Below, in pieces: positions 36,186 through 45,796 of a DNA stretch of 64,000 bases (position 1 is its first letter; each line of letters opens with the position of its first letter). The position numbers and the translations under genes were made by a program. Source of the DNA: Legionella sp. (lineage in GTDB: Bacteria > Pseudomonadota > Gammaproteobacteria > Legionellales > Legionellaceae). The DNA lies in assembly GCA_031291095.1 (NCBI GenBank), contig JARLJR010000148.1:1-64000 (forward strand), given 5' to 3'. The notes below the pieces were generated by a model. It saw only the letters and a program-made list of their open reading frames with translations. It had not been told where the DNA came from and ran no database searches.

Positions 36186-36393
36186 GTGCTATCCCTGAAA
36201 TAAACGGTAACGATAGTCTAGGTGAATCTAATTAAATGTCCAGTAATTTAACCTGGGTAGTGCATAAAAAATACAGGGGTTCTCACCAGTACAAATAAGG
36301 GAATTTTTAGGATATAGCCATTTGATATTAAACGCATTGTGAACCAATAAAAAAATTGGTCTACACTAAAAGAAAATGAAAGGAATTAGTATC

Positions 36394-37257
36394 ATGTTAA
36401 CTTCATCATTAACATACGTTAGGGATTTATTACATGCTAAATTCTGCTATCAGGTTTTCATTACACCAATCCATTTTCCTCTAGAAAAGGAATATCGAAA
36501 TTTTGCAAAATTAGCCTGTGAAATTATGGAGAAAAGACGGACTGAAGTAATTCATAAGGAATATCCCCGTCATCACGTATTACATCGTTTTACCCCCACC
36601 AAAGTAACTAAAGATAAAAAAATTCTTATTACTCACGGCTGGATATCTCGTGCTGCTTATATGATGCGGATTATCGACACCTTGCAGCAACAGGGATACG
36701 AAGTCTATGCTATTGATTTCCCGGCTCATGGTGAAGCCAAAGGGCTACAATTGCCATGGATGGATGCAGTCCACGTAATTAAAGAAACCTTAAACCAGTA
36801 TGGTCCTTTCTATGGAGCAATTGGGCATTCTTTTGGCGGTTCCATGCTGCTGAATACGTTAAATTTATCCGGGCAACTTCCTGAATGGCGATTACTTCAT
36901 AAACCGGAGCGTGCCATATTAATTGCCTCTCCCACTCACATGCGTGGTCCATTAACTAACGTCGCGAAAAAATTAAGGCTTAGTGGGCATGGGTATATTC
37001 AACTACGCCATCTCCTTGAAGAGCAGGCGAAAGTTGGTTTAAATCGGGTGCAATTAAATCATTTTATTTCTCAATCCCCGAATATTCCCTTTTTATGCAT
37101 TCATGGAGACTTAGACAAAACCGTGAGCACAAAGGAATCTATTCGCTTTTGCAGACAGTACCCGAATGCGGATTTGCGAATTTTGACGGATGCGAATCAT
37201 GTTAGTGTATTGATGGATGAGCGGGTGGAGAGTTTGGTGCGGGATTTTTTAGAGTAG
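36394..37257 (+). CDS. Alpha/beta hydrolase
   Basis: The alpha/beta hydrolase (287 residues from the ATG at 36394, which has AAGGA nine bases upstream; an in-frame ATG at 36376 is possible) shows ILITHGWISRAAYMMRII, VYAIDFPAHGEAKG, the nucleophile elbow GAIGHSFGGSMLLNTL (Ser), and CIHGDLDKTVSTKE with DANHVSVLMDE for the acid and His. It resembles lysophospholipase/esterase-type proteins. There is no signal peptide. It is convergent with rpoH. Confidence 0.85.
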   Translation: MLTSSLTYVRDLLHAKFCYQVFITPIHFPLEKEYRNFAKLACEIMEKRRTEVIHKEYPRHHVLHRFTPTKVTKDKKILITHGWISRAAYMMRIIDTLQQQGYEVYAIDFPAHGEAKGLQLPWMDAVHVIKETLNQYGPFYGAIGHSFGGSMLLNTLNLSGQLPEWRLLHKPERAILIASPTHMRGPLTNVAKKLRLSGHGYIQLRHLLEEQAKVGLNRVQLNHFISQSPNIPFLCIHGDLDKTVSTKESIRFCRQYPNADLRILTDANHVSVLMDERVESLVRDFLE

Positions 37258-37292
37258 GGGAATGAGCGCTGCCACCCGAATTAAATTTAAAA

Positions 37293-37316
37293 AGCCTGAT
37301 TGCTTGCAACCAGGCT
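37293..37316. terminator. Hairpin between convergent hydrolase and rpoH (GCAACCAGGCT family)
   Basis: AGCCTGATTGC-TT-GCAACCAGGCT has an 11-bp stem with one mismatch. It lies in the 94-bp gap between convergent genes, so it may end transcripts from both sides. It is the same dispersed sequence as at 30966-30985. Confidence 0.55.
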
Positions 37317-37351
37317 ACACTGAATAAATTATTAAAAAACAAACTATCAGA

Positions 37352-38203
37352 TCACGCCTCAATATACTGGCGTAACTTCTTCATCGCATTTTTTTCAAGC
37401 TGCCGTACACGTTCAGCAGATACGCCATATTTTGCTGCCAAATCATGCAGTGTCAATTTGTCATCCGCTAGCCAGCGTTGTTGTAAAATGTCTTGGCTGC
37501 GTTCATCAAGCTGTTCCAGTGCGAGCATTAATTTCTCGCGTCCTCGATCCCCGGTGTCTTCTTTTTCTAATGCCAAAGCAGGATCATCATCTGCATTAAA
37601 TAAATAGCGCTCTGGCGCATAGAACTCGTCACCATCATCCGAATCAGAAGCCTCATATGGAGAATCCATCGCATTCAAGCGTTGCTCCATCAGCAAAACA
37701 TCCTTAGTACTTACACCCAGATCTCTTGCTACAGCAGCAACTTCTTCCATAGTAAACCAACCTAAGCGATTCTTCATCTGACGAAGATTAAAAAATAGCT
37801 TGCGCTGTGCTTTAGTAGTCGCAACCTTAACAATACGCCAATTACGCAATACAAATTCATGGATTTCCGCTTTAATCCAATGGACAGCGAAAGAAACTAA
37901 GCGCACGCCCATTTTGGGGTCAAATCGTTTTACGGCTTTCATTAACCCAACGTTGCCTTCTTGAATTAAATCATTTAAGGGCAAACCATAACCTAAATAA
38001 CCTCGAGCAACTCGAACAACATAGCGTAAATGAGCTAGAACTAAGTGTCTAGCAGCCTCAAGATCCCCTTCAGAATGAAAACGCTCGGCATAGGCAAGCT
38101 CTTCCTCCAAAGTTAACATAGGAATTTGATTAACTCTATGAATGTACGCATCAAGACTGCCTATGGGTAAATTCATAGCAGCAAGTTGCAATTGTTGACT
38201 CAT
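37352..38203 (-). CDS. rpoH: RNA polymerase heat-shock sigma factor sigma-32
   Basis: The 283-residue sigma factor has region 2 with [40 protein letters not shown], the RpoH box [20 protein letters not shown], and region 4 with [20 protein letters not shown] and a closing [14 protein letters not shown]. It directs heat-shock and protein-quality-control genes. It follows ftsX by 22 bp on the same strand, the conserved ftsYEX-rpoH order. Confidence 0.97.
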   Translation of the reverse strand: MSQQLQLAAMNLPIGSLDAYIHRVNQIPMLTLEEELAYAERFHSEGDLEAARHLVLAHLRYVVRVARGYLGYGLPLNDLIQEGNVGLMKAVKRFDPKMGVRLVSFAVHWIKAEIHEFVLRNWRIVKVATTKAQRKLFFNLRQMKNRLGWFTMEEVAAVARDLGVSTKDVLLMEQRLNAMDSPYEASDSDDGDEFYAPERYLFNADDDPALALEKEDTGDRGREKLMLALEQLDERSQDILQQRWLADDKLTLHDLAAKYGVSAERVRQLEKNAMKKLRQYIEA

Positions 38204-38225
38204 ATGCCTTCCTCTTGGAATAAAA

Positions 38226-39155
38226 CTACAATTGAGGTTCTATAGAAGCCAATTGCCTTTTTACAGACAAGCAGGCCCCTAACCAACCTAGTATAATAGC
38301 AAATATAATGAGTAGCAAGATTTGGCGCATTGAAAGAAGATCAACCGAATAGTGCATTTGATAGACAAATGCTAAGTGATTAACGGCTCTTGCTAAACTT
38401 AAAATAAAAATATTAACTAAAAAAGCAGCGAAAACAGCCCCAATAACCGCATACCAAACCCCTGAGTACAGAAAAGGCCGGAGAATAAAGGGATCTTTAG
38501 CACCAATTAACTTTAAAACTTGAATCTCTTCCTGACGACTGTGTAGCGCTAAGCGCAATGTCGTACCGATGATCAGCACTACCGCTAAAGCAAGCAAAAC
38601 TAATAAGCCATCTGCAAAATGAGAAGCAAATCGTATCAGCGCATCGAGTCGACTAATCCACTCCATATCCACCTTAGTTTGCTCAACACCTGCCAAGGTT
38701 TGCAATTCTTGGGCAAGCTGGTCCAACTTAACGGGAGAATCAACCGATACGGCTGGCTGTACAGTTACTACTGCAGGCAATGGATTTTCAGGAAGATAAT
38801 GCATGATATCCTGCATCCCCTCTTGCTTTGTTAATTCCGCAAGCCCTTCTGCAGATGATTTTAATGAAACCTGCCCTACTCCCTCCGTATCACGAACCCT
38901 CTGAACAAGTTGTTGTTGTTCTGCTTCCGTCAATTTAGGTTTTAGATAAATAGAAATAGGGCCACCACGTTTCCAATCGCTGGTCAGTTTATTTATATTA
39001 TCAGTACACACCCAAAAAAGAGCCGGCAATGCCAATGCAATTGCAATCACCACTGAAGTCATTAAGGTGGCCACCGGTTTGCTGCATAGATAATTCAAAC
39101 TTTGAGCGGCTGCCTGAGCATGATAGGAAAAAAACTGTTGTAATTTCTTTAACAC
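38226..39155 (-). CDS. ftsX: Cell division protein FtsX
   Basis: This permease-like subunit of the FtsEX complex couples division to peptidoglycan amidase activation. Its 309 residues have an N-terminal helix ([20 protein letters not shown]), a periplasmic domain with [20 protein letters not shown], then three helices, ending in [20 protein letters not shown]. The cytoplasmic loop with [18 protein letters not shown] is typical. It overlaps ftsE by 7 bp. Confidence 0.96.
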   Translation of the reverse strand: MLKKLQQFFSYHAQAAAQSLNYLCSKPVATLMTSVVIAIALALPALFWVCTDNINKLTSDWKRGGPISIYLKPKLTEAEQQQLVQRVRDTEGVGQVSLKSSAEGLAELTKQEGMQDIMHYLPENPLPAVVTVQPAVSVDSPVKLDQLAQELQTLAGVEQTKVDMEWISRLDALIRFASHFADGLLVLLALAVVLIIGTTLRLALHSRQEEIQVLKLIGAKDPFILRPFLYSGVWYAVIGAVFAAFLVNIFILSLARAVNHLAFVYQMHYSVDLLSMRQILLLIIFAIILGWLGACLSVKRQLASIEPQL

Positions 39156-39799
39156 ACCCGGCCTCCTTTAAGCATGACAATTCGGTGTTTCATTCGCGCA
39201 ATTAAAGGCAAATCATGGGTCGCAATCAATACACTCACGCCAACCTGATTAAATTGCTCAAATAAAGACATAATTTCCGTAGACAGCTTGGGATCTAAAT
39301 TTCCAGTTGGCTCATCGGCCAATAATAAAGCAGGTTTATGTACTACGGCGCGCGCGATACCAACCCGTTGTTGCTCTCCTCCGGATAAATGAGGGGGAAG
39401 CATTTTTTCCTTGCTTAATAAACCGACCATGTCTAAAGCAGCATGAACTCGTTTTGCAATCATGGGATAAGGAGTGCCCTGGATTTGTAAGGGTAAGGCA
39501 ACGTTATCAAAGATGCTGCGATCATTCAGTAAATACGGCGATTGAAAGGTAATTCCTAATTGGCTGCGATGCGCCGCTACATCACGACGCTTCAAATGAT
39601 TTAAACGTACGCCATTCACCGTTAATTGCCCAGATGTAGGCCATTCTAAAAGCGCGATTAGCTTCAATAAAGTACTTTTACCTGCTCCCGAGTGCCCGGT
39701 AAGGAACGCCATCTCGCCCTTTTGTAACGAAAAATTAACATTGCTTAAGGCCTCATAGCCACCAGGATAGCGTTTACTCACCTGCTCAAATGTGATCAT
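39149..39799 (-). CDS. ftsE: Cell division ATP-binding protein FtsE
   Basis: This ABC-type ATPase partner of FtsX has 216 residues from the ATG at 39799: [20 protein letters not shown], Walker [11 protein letters not shown]-loop [20 protein letters not shown], signature [17 protein letters not shown], Walker [13 protein letters not shown] and the H-loop IATHDLPLI. The frame opens 11 codons earlier, but the start at 39799 gives the family N-terminus and overlaps the 3' end of ftsY by only 14 bp. Confidence 0.96.
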   Translation of the reverse strand: MITFEQVSKRYPGGYEALSNVNFSLQKGEMAFLTGHSGAGKSTLLKLIALLEWPTSGQLTVNGVRLNHLKRRDVAAHRSQLGITFQSPYLLNDRSIFDNVALPLQIQGTPYPMIAKRVHAALDMVGLLSKEKMLPPHLSGGEQQRVGIARAVVHKPALLLADEPTGNLDPKLSTEIMSLFEQFNQVGVSVLIATHDLPLIARMKHRIVMLKGGRVC

Positions 39800-40838
39800 G
39801 AAACAATGCACCAACAAATTGTTCAGCATCAAAGGGACGTAAGTCCTCTATCCCTTCACCAATCCCTATATAACGAAAGGGTATTTCTAGTTCACTCGCA
39901 ATAGCAAACAATATTCCACCTTTGGCAGTTCCATCCAATTTAGTCATCGTAATGCCCGTTAATTTTACTGCTTCATGGAATTGCCGTGCTTGTACTAATG
40001 CATTCTGCCCTATGCTTGCATCTAAGATCAACATTGTTTCATGAGGTGCTTCGGGACAAAGCTTTTGCAAGACTCGTTTTACTTTTTTCAACTCATCCAT
40101 CAGATTGCCCTGGGTATGCAAACGTCCAGCGGTATCAGCAATGAGTACATCGATCTTACGCGCTTTTGCTGCTTGCAACGCATCAAAAACCACTGAAGCG
40201 CTATCTGCACCAGTATGTTGCGCAATAACGGGGATATCGTTTCGCTCACCCCAGACTTGTAATTGCTCTACTGCTGCGGCTCTAAAGGTATCGCCTGCAG
40301 CCAACATGACTTTTTTGCCTTGTTGTTGAAACTGTTTCGCTAATTTACCAATCGTAGTTGTTTTTCCAGCCCCATTTACGCCAACCATTAAGATAACAAA
40401 AGGCAAATGATCTTCTGTCTCCAAAGTTAAAGGGGTGTTGTTTTGGGTTAAAATGGATTGTAAATGCTCTTTAAGTGCATCATAAACCGCCTCACCATTT
40501 GCTAATTGCTTACGCTCCAAGCCATCGGCGATTTGTTTTAATACCTTTTGCGTCGTATTAATTCCAAGATCCGCCGTGATGAGTACGGTTTCTAACTCAT
40601 CTAACAGCTCTTGGCTGATTTCTTTTTTACCTAAGAGAAGCCGTCCAATACCATCACCCAATTGGTGACGAGTCTTACTTAAGCTTTTGCGAAAACGAGC
40701 AAAAATACCTTCTTTGGTCACTTCTGGTTCAGGTTCTGCAGGACATGGTGCCACCTCAGAAATAGACTCTTCGATCCCCTGCTGTTCATTGCTCTCGGGC
40801 GGAGCTTCACTTTGGCCTCGTTTAAACCATTTAATCAT
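39786..40838 (-). CDS. ftsY: Signal recognition particle receptor FtsY
   Basis: This SRP GTPase docks ribosomes making membrane proteins at the inner membrane. After an acidic N-terminal tail come the NG domains: LLGKKEISQELLDELETVLI (N), GVNGAGKTTTIGKLA (G1), DTFRAAAVEQLQVW, VLIADTAGRLHTQGNLM (G3), TKLDGTAKGGILF and RYIGIGEGIEDLRPFDAEQF. The ATG at 40838 (MIKWFKRG) is the usual start; a TTG four codons earlier also fits. It leads the ftsY-ftsE-ftsX-rpoH group. Confidence 0.96.
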   Translation of the reverse strand: MIKWFKRGQSEAPPESNEQQGIEESISEVAPCPAEPEPEVTKEGIFARFRKSLSKTRHQLGDGIGRLLLGKKEISQELLDELETVLITADLGINTTQKVLKQIADGLERKQLANGEAVYDALKEHLQSILTQNNTPLTLETEDHLPFVILMVGVNGAGKTTTIGKLAKQFQQQGKKVMLAAGDTFRAAAVEQLQVWGERNDIPVIAQHTGADSASVVFDALQAAKARKIDVLIADTAGRLHTQGNLMDELKKVKRVLQKLCPEAPHETMLILDASIGQNALVQARQFHEAVKLTGITMTKLDGTAKGGILFAIASELEIPFRYIGIGEGIEDLRPFDAEQFVGALFHDHI

Positions 40839-40899
40839 ATTAGTATACAAATCCTAAAAAATGTGGAATTCTATCATCTTTTTGCTTAGAGGTTAATTT

Positions 40900-42225
40900 G
40901 TGCGCAAAATATTAATCACCTTACTTATGGTACTATCTTGCCAAACCTTCAGCCAAGTTCAAGAGTATACCTTGAATAATGGATTAAAAATATTGGTTAA
41001 AGAAGATCATCGAGCTCCTATTGCGGTATCCATGATTTGGTATAACGTAGGCTCAGCAGACGAACCTGGTGGTATTACGGGCGTCTCCCATGCCATTGAA
41101 CACATGATGTTTAAAGGCACAGAAAAATACCCTTTAGGGATCTTTTCTAAGACAATCGCCGAAATTGGCGGCCAATCGAATGCGTTTACCAACAATGATT
41201 ATACCGCTTTTTTTGAAAAAACTGATGCCTCACGCTTAGCAACCAGCTTTGAACTAGAAGCCGATCGCATGAATAATTTACTGCTTAGTGCCGATGAATT
41301 TGCCAAAGAAATTAAGGTAATCCAGGAGGAGCGTCGTTTACGAACTGACGATAACCCCCAGGCACTAGCCTTTGAACGCTTTTTAGCAACCGCACATTTA
41401 GCAGCACCATACAATCATCCGGTTATTGGCTGGATGAGCGATCTAAAACAAATGCGTGTTGATGATATAAGAAAATGGTATAAGCGTTATTATGCACCAA
41501 ATAACGCAACCCTCGTGGTGGTAGGCGATGTGAATGCGGAGCAAGTGCGCGCTTTAGCTCAACAGTATTTTGCAGCTCTTCCACAACGAAAAATTCCATC
41601 ACGCAAGCCACAACAGGAACCGCCTGCACTAGGTAAAAAAGCAATTCAAGTACAAAGCACGGCAAAACTACCGCTGGTAATGATTGGTTATTCAGTACCT
41701 GGAGTAAAGACAGCAAAAGCGGCATATGAGCCTTATGCTCTGGAAATTATTGCCGGTATTATGGATGCCGGAGAAGGAGCTCGCTTTGCCAAAAATCTCA
41801 TCCGTGGTCAACATATCGCTACGGGAGCCAGTACCTACTACAATCTTTATACTCGCTATCAAACTCAATTTATCGTTTATGGCGCCCCCAGCCAAAACCA
41901 AAACGTTCATGTTTTGGAAAAAGGCTTAGTGGAACAATTAGATGATTTGAAAAAAAATCGCGTCAGTGACAAGGAATTACAACGCATTAAAAATCAAATC
42001 ATTGCCCAAAAAACCTATGAAAAGGATTCGATTTTTAGCCAGGCAATGGAACTTGGCCTGCTAGAAACCGTAGGGCTTGGTTGGAACAAGGCCAATGAAT
42101 ATACGCAAGCAATTAACGCGGTAACTGCAGAACAAATTCAACAAACGGCTCAACATTATTTTCAAGACAATAACATGACCGTCGCCAAATTAGAGCCGCA
42201 AACAACCGCTAAGGTGAAATCATGA
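40900..42225 (+). CDS. M16 zinc peptidase, catalytic partner
   Basis: The 441-residue pitrilysin/processing-peptidase-type protein has a signal peptide (RKILITLLMVLSCQTFS) and the inverted zinc motif H-x-x-E-H in GVSHAIEHMMFKGT (about residues 64-77), with the downstream Glu in the KVIQEERRLRTDD region. It starts at a GTG with AGAGG eight bases upstream and overlaps the next M16 gene by 4 bp. The two probably form a periplasmic heterodimer that degrades peptides. Confidence 0.93.
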   Translation: MRKILITLLMVLSCQTFSQVQEYTLNNGLKILVKEDHRAPIAVSMIWYNVGSADEPGGITGVSHAIEHMMFKGTEKYPLGIFSKTIAEIGGQSNAFTNNDYTAFFEKTDASRLATSFELEADRMNNLLLSADEFAKEIKVIQEERRLRTDDNPQALAFERFLATAHLAAPYNHPVIGWMSDLKQMRVDDIRKWYKRYYAPNNATLVVVGDVNAEQVRALAQQYFAALPQRKIPSRKPQQEPPALGKKAIQVQSTAKLPLVMIGYSVPGVKTAKAAYEPYALEIIAGIMDAGEGARFAKNLIRGQHIATGASTYYNLYTRYQTQFIVYGAPSQNQNVHVLEKGLVEQLDDLKKNRVSDKELQRIKNQIIAQKTYEKDSIFSQAMELGLLETVGLGWNKANEYTQAINAVTAEQIQQTAQHYFQDNNMTVAKLEPQTTAKVKS

Positions 42226-43526
42226 AAATTTTAAGTATGTGCCTTATGGCGTTAACCATCGGCCTATGCGGGCAGGCAAAAGCGACAAGTTTTAAAACTG
42301 AAAAATGGCAAACAGCGAATGGCGTACGTGTAGTTTTTTATCCAGCAAAAGAAGTGCCTATGCTGGATGTAAGTCTCGCATTTGCAGCGGGTTCCTCCTA
42401 TGATCAAGAACACTATGGTTTAAGCTCCTTAACCGGCCATCTGTTAAATCAAGGTAGTGCAGGCCAAGATGCAACCGCGATTGCCGAGGCATTGGCGGAT
42501 ACTGGGGCACAATTCAGTGTGGAAAACAGCAGGGATATGGTCATTTTAAACCTGCGCTCGCTGGTCAGTAAGGATGCTTTAGCTCAATCAAGTAAAACAT
42601 TTGCCCAAATTATTAATCAGCCTGATTTTCCAGATGAGGCATTTGCCCGAGAAAAAAAACAATTACTAATGACTATTGAACAAAGCCATGAATCACCAGA
42701 AGACGTCGCGGATCGTACGTTTTTCAAGGCTTTATATCAGCAACATCCCTACGCACATGCAGTGAATGGCACCAAAAAATCAATAAATGCCATCACTAAA
42801 AAACAAGTAACTGACTTTTATCACCGTTATTTTGTGGCACAGAATGGGGTGCTCGTCATGGTGGGCGACATTAGTAGTGAAAGGGCTCACCAGTTAGCGG
42901 AGCAGTTTACCGGGAACTTACCTAAAGGTATCCCAGCTCAGCCTGTTGTCCAAGCGGCGCAATTACCTCAAGCCGAGCATGTGAATACCCCCTTCCCCTC
43001 ATCGCAAACCATGATTCGTCTTGGTCAAATAGGGATTGATCATAAGAATCCCCGTTATTTCCCCCTTATGGTAGGTAACTATATTTTAGGTGGTGGATCC
43101 TTAGTTTCACGGCTGGCTGTTGAAGTAAGAGAAAAACGAGGATTAACTTATGGTATTGAGAGTCAATTTTCGCCCATGCCAGGAGAAGGGCCATTTCTCA
43201 TCAGCTTATCAACTCGTAATCAGCAAGCGAAGCTGGCTCTGGATATCATTCAAAAGGAATTACATACCTACGTCAGCAATGGCCCCAACGAGCAAGAACT
43301 GAATGCGGCAAAACAATATCTTACCGGCAGTTTTCCACTCTCGTTAGCAAGCAATCGCAGCATTGCAACCTTATTGTTGCGTATGACCTTTTACCATTTG
43401 CCAGATAATTATTTGGATACTTACGTCGCCCGAATCAAGGCCGTAACCAAAGACGAAATAAAACAGGCATTCCAACAGCAGTTAAACCCAGATAAATTAC
43501 TTCTCGTTACTGTGGGGCAATCTTGA
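42222..43526 (+). CDS. M16 peptidase-like protein, non-catalytic partner
   Basis: The 434-residue M16-fold protein has a signal peptide (CLMALTIGLCGQAKA). Where the zinc motif should be, it has YGLSSLTGHLLNQGS, so the H-x-x-E-H residues are missing. The second-domain pattern YILGGGSLVSRLAVEVREKR and GLTYGIESQF is kept, as in non-catalytic partner subunits. It starts inside the stop of the catalytic partner (ATGA) and overlaps rsmD by 4 bp. Confidence 0.92.
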   Translation: MKILSMCLMALTIGLCGQAKATSFKTEKWQTANGVRVVFYPAKEVPMLDVSLAFAAGSSYDQEHYGLSSLTGHLLNQGSAGQDATAIAEALADTGAQFSVENSRDMVILNLRSLVSKDALAQSSKTFAQIINQPDFPDEAFAREKKQLLMTIEQSHESPEDVADRTFFKALYQQHPYAHAVNGTKKSINAITKKQVTDFYHRYFVAQNGVLVMVGDISSERAHQLAEQFTGNLPKGIPAQPVVQAAQLPQAEHVNTPFPSSQTMIRLGQIGIDHKNPRYFPLMVGNYILGGGSLVSRLAVEVREKRGLTYGIESQFSPMPGEGPFLISLSTRNQQAKLALDIIQKELHTYVSNGPNEQELNAAKQYLTGSFPLSLASNRSIATLLLRMTFYHLPDNYLDTYVARIKAVTKDEIKQAFQQQLNPDKLLLVTVGQS

Positions 43527-44068
43527 AACAGGAAATTCGTATTATAGGAGGCCAATATCGTGGGAAAAAATTACATTTCCCCGATATTGAAGGTCTAAGA
43601 CCCACCCCTGACCGAGTGCGCGAAACCGTATTTAATTGGTTAATGCACAATATTAGAGGCGCGCGCTGCCTCGACGCTTTTGCCGGCAGCGGCGCTTTGG
43701 GCTTAGAAGCCTTTTCCCGTGGTGCGGCTCAAGTCGTCTTTGTCGAGCAATCCCCCCTGGCTCATGCGAATTTGCACAAAATAATTACCTCATTTAATAG
43801 CCCGATTTTAAAGCTCTTAAAGATGGATGCCCGGGCTTATCTGCAATCCTGCAAAGAGCAATTTGATATTATTTTCCTCGACCCTCCTTTTGCACAAAAC
43901 TACCTTCCTCAATGCATCCAGGAACTGACTCAGAATAATATTTTAGTTCCCGGAGGTTTAATTTATTTGGAGTCACCAACCGCAATCGAATTGGATGAAG
44001 AATCCTGGCGAATGGTTAAGCTCAAAAAGGCGGGGCAGGTAGTTTATGGTTTATTTGAAAAATTATAA
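43523..44068 (+). CDS. rsmD: 16S rRNA (guanine966-N2)-methyltransferase RsmD
   Basis: The 181-residue SAM enzyme methylates G966 of 16S rRNA. Motifs: IIGGQYRGKKLHFPDIEGLR, RPTPDRVRETVFNWL, CLDAFAGSGALGLEAFSRGA (SAM motif I) and the catalytic FDIIFLDPPFAQNYL. The start is TTG at 43523, overlapping the stop of the M16 gene as TTGA. Confidence 0.95.
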   Translation: MKQEIRIIGGQYRGKKLHFPDIEGLRPTPDRVRETVFNWLMHNIRGARCLDAFAGSGALGLEAFSRGAAQVVFVEQSPLAHANLHKIITSFNSPILKLLKMDARAYLQSCKEQFDIIFLDPPFAQNYLPQCIQELTQNNILVPGGLIYLESPTAIELDEESWRMVKLKKAGQVVYGLFEKL

Positions 44069-44100
44069 ATCTCTGGCTTACCCTCACCCTCATTATTACG

Positions 44101-44183
44101 ACGTCATCCCGAACGTAGTGAGGGACCTCCGATGCAGGCACTGAGCCAGATGCAGGAGATCCCTCACTTCGTTCGGGATGACG
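44101..44183. repeat. Inverted element, GTCATCCCGAAC family (copy 5)
   Basis: The 83-bp element between rsmD and dotD begins ACGTCATCCCGAACGTAGTG and ends CACTTCGTTCGGGATGACG, giving near-perfect outer arms. Inner arms are GAGGGACCTCCGATGCA and TGCAGGAGATCCCTC. The remaining 200 bp to dotD should hold the dotDCB promoter; I see no other element there. Confidence 0.85.
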
Positions 44184-44399
44184 CATCAAAATATGAACCA
44201 AACATGCTTAAAAACAACCATCGCCAAAAGCTCAGACGAAATGCTTTTTTTCTGAATAAACCCCACCTGACCTAGTTAAAAGCAATTTGATTTAACAAAG
44301 ATTTTCGGCGATTCTATTCCAGAATTGACGTTATGACTTGACAAGGAGCGTAGCTCCTGTTTCAATCATTCCAATATTATCTAGACCGAAAGAATTTGA

Positions 44400-44891
44400 A
44401 TGAACAACAAGCTTGTCACGCTGTTAATTGCTTCAATCCTGCTTGCCAGTTGTAAATCTACGGGAGTCTTTTTTAAAAAACCCCCCGTAAATAACCCCAG
44501 TGATGATGCCACAATTAAACTGGCGGAAGCAGCGGTTTCTGTTAGCGATTCGATGCATGAAATGGCTCGTATAGAAAAAGTAGTCGTGCCACCACACAAA
44601 GATAATACGTTAACGATACCTAATGCCTATAATCTACAAGCCCGTGCCAGCGTAGATTGGTCAGGTCCAATTGAAGAATTGACCGAGCGCATCGCTAAGG
44701 CCGCGCATTATAGAGTACGTATCCTAGGGAAATCTCCCGCGATCCCCGTACTTATTAGTCTTACCGTTAAAGATCAAAGCTTAGCTGAAATCCTGCGTGA
44801 TATAGATTATCAGGCTGGAATAAAAGCTTTTATTCACGTTTACCCTAACAGTCAGGTTGTTGAATTACGTTATGCCAAAATTTACTCTTAG
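44400..44891 (+). CDS. dotD: Dot/Icm secretion system outer-membrane lipoprotein DotD
   Basis: The 163-residue lipoprotein has a lipobox in LLIASILLASCKS (Cys18). DotD forms, with DotC and DotH, the outer-membrane core of the type IVB system and assists DotH insertion. The C-terminal domain, from LQARASVDWSGPIEELTERI onward, has the secretin-N-like fold expected for DotD (SLAEILRDIDYQ). Its 3' end overlaps dotC by 20 bp. Confidence 0.95.
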   Translation: MNNKLVTLLIASILLASCKSTGVFFKKPPVNNPSDDATIKLAEAAVSVSDSMHEMARIEKVVVPPHKDNTLTIPNAYNLQARASVDWSGPIEELTERIAKAAHYRVRILGKSPAIPVLISLTVKDQSLAEILRDIDYQAGIKAFIHVYPNSQVVELRYAKIYS

Positions 44892-45786
44892 TCTCACTGT
44901 TCTTGTGTCTGCCTTATTGGTAGCCTCATGTTACAGATCAGCTTATGTAGGTGATACCGGTTCATTAGCTGGTTTGCAAGCTATGGCCAATACGACAGTC
45001 AAGGAAAGAACCAGAAAACAGTCTGGCAAATTCCGCCAAATGGCTCTTAAAGAAACAGCGCTCAGTCTTGGTGCTCAGTCAGGCTTGGCATGGCGAGCCA
45101 AAGCTATTGATGAGCAATTGGTCAAACAAACACGTACCTTAGATACAATTTATGATTTTAATTCGCTGACTCTAGAGCACAACATTCTCCCACCAGTGTT
45201 ATTAGAAGGACGAAATACATTAAATCTAGCTGATGCACAAAATATTCGTGTCGCAGATCGCACTTATAAAGTAGCGAAACAAGCCCACTTTGTGACAACA
45301 CCTCCAACTTGGCGTCAATATTTGTGGTTGGACTATGTTAAACCAGAATATCCAAACTATACCTTGCTACCAAAGACTAGGATAGAAAAGAAAATTTGGT
45401 GTATGTATGTTGCTAAAGGCTGGAAAAATGGTATTGAGCAAGCCAATACTATTCTTGAAGAAAACATTGCCCGTATCAAAGAGGATTTTGGCGGCATGAT
45501 TCTCTATCGCAAACTATTAGCAATGAATATGGTTTCTCCCCCTTATGTATCCCATACCGATTTAGGGGTTACTGGGGATGCTTCTGAAATTCGTATTGAT
45601 GATCGCGTCTTACGTATTACGGCATTGCCGGCATTAAATATCAATAGTAATGAATGGCGAGCAGCGGTAGCCAAAGATGAAAATGCCTTGGAACAATTTA
45701 AGAATATGGAAAAATTGGCAAGTCAGTCTAAAATTATCATAACAGACAAATCTTGGCAGCCTGTTATTACACCAACGACGAACTGA
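44872..45786 (+). CDS. dotC: Dot/Icm secretion system outer-membrane lipoprotein DotC
   Basis: The 304-residue lipoprotein has a signal and lipobox in LTVLVSALLVASCYRS. Further segments seen include LQAMANTTVKERTRKQSGKF, MALKETALSLGAQSGLAWRA, WRQYLWLDYVKPEYP and CMYVAKGWKNGIEQAN. With DotD it recruits DotH to the outer membrane. The ATG at 44872 lies inside dotD; a TTG frame opening at 44857 is less likely. Confidence 0.95.
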   Translation: MPKFTLSLTVLVSALLVASCYRSAYVGDTGSLAGLQAMANTTVKERTRKQSGKFRQMALKETALSLGAQSGLAWRAKAIDEQLVKQTRTLDTIYDFNSLTLEHNILPPVLLEGRNTLNLADAQNIRVADRTYKVAKQAHFVTTPPTWRQYLWLDYVKPEYPNYTLLPKTRIEKKIWCMYVAKGWKNGIEQANTILEENIARIKEDFGGMILYRKLLAMNMVSPPYVSHTDLGVTGDASEIRIDDRVLRITALPALNINSNEWRAAVAKDENALEQFKNMEKLASQSKIIITDKSWQPVITPTTN

Positions 45787-45796
45787 CAATTTAATT

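Noticed and set aside
42222-43526. Second M16 gene as a decayed pseudogene because H-x-x-E-H is missing
   Set aside because: Full length with signal peptide and intact second-domain motifs; non-catalytic partners are normal for bacterial M16 pairs.
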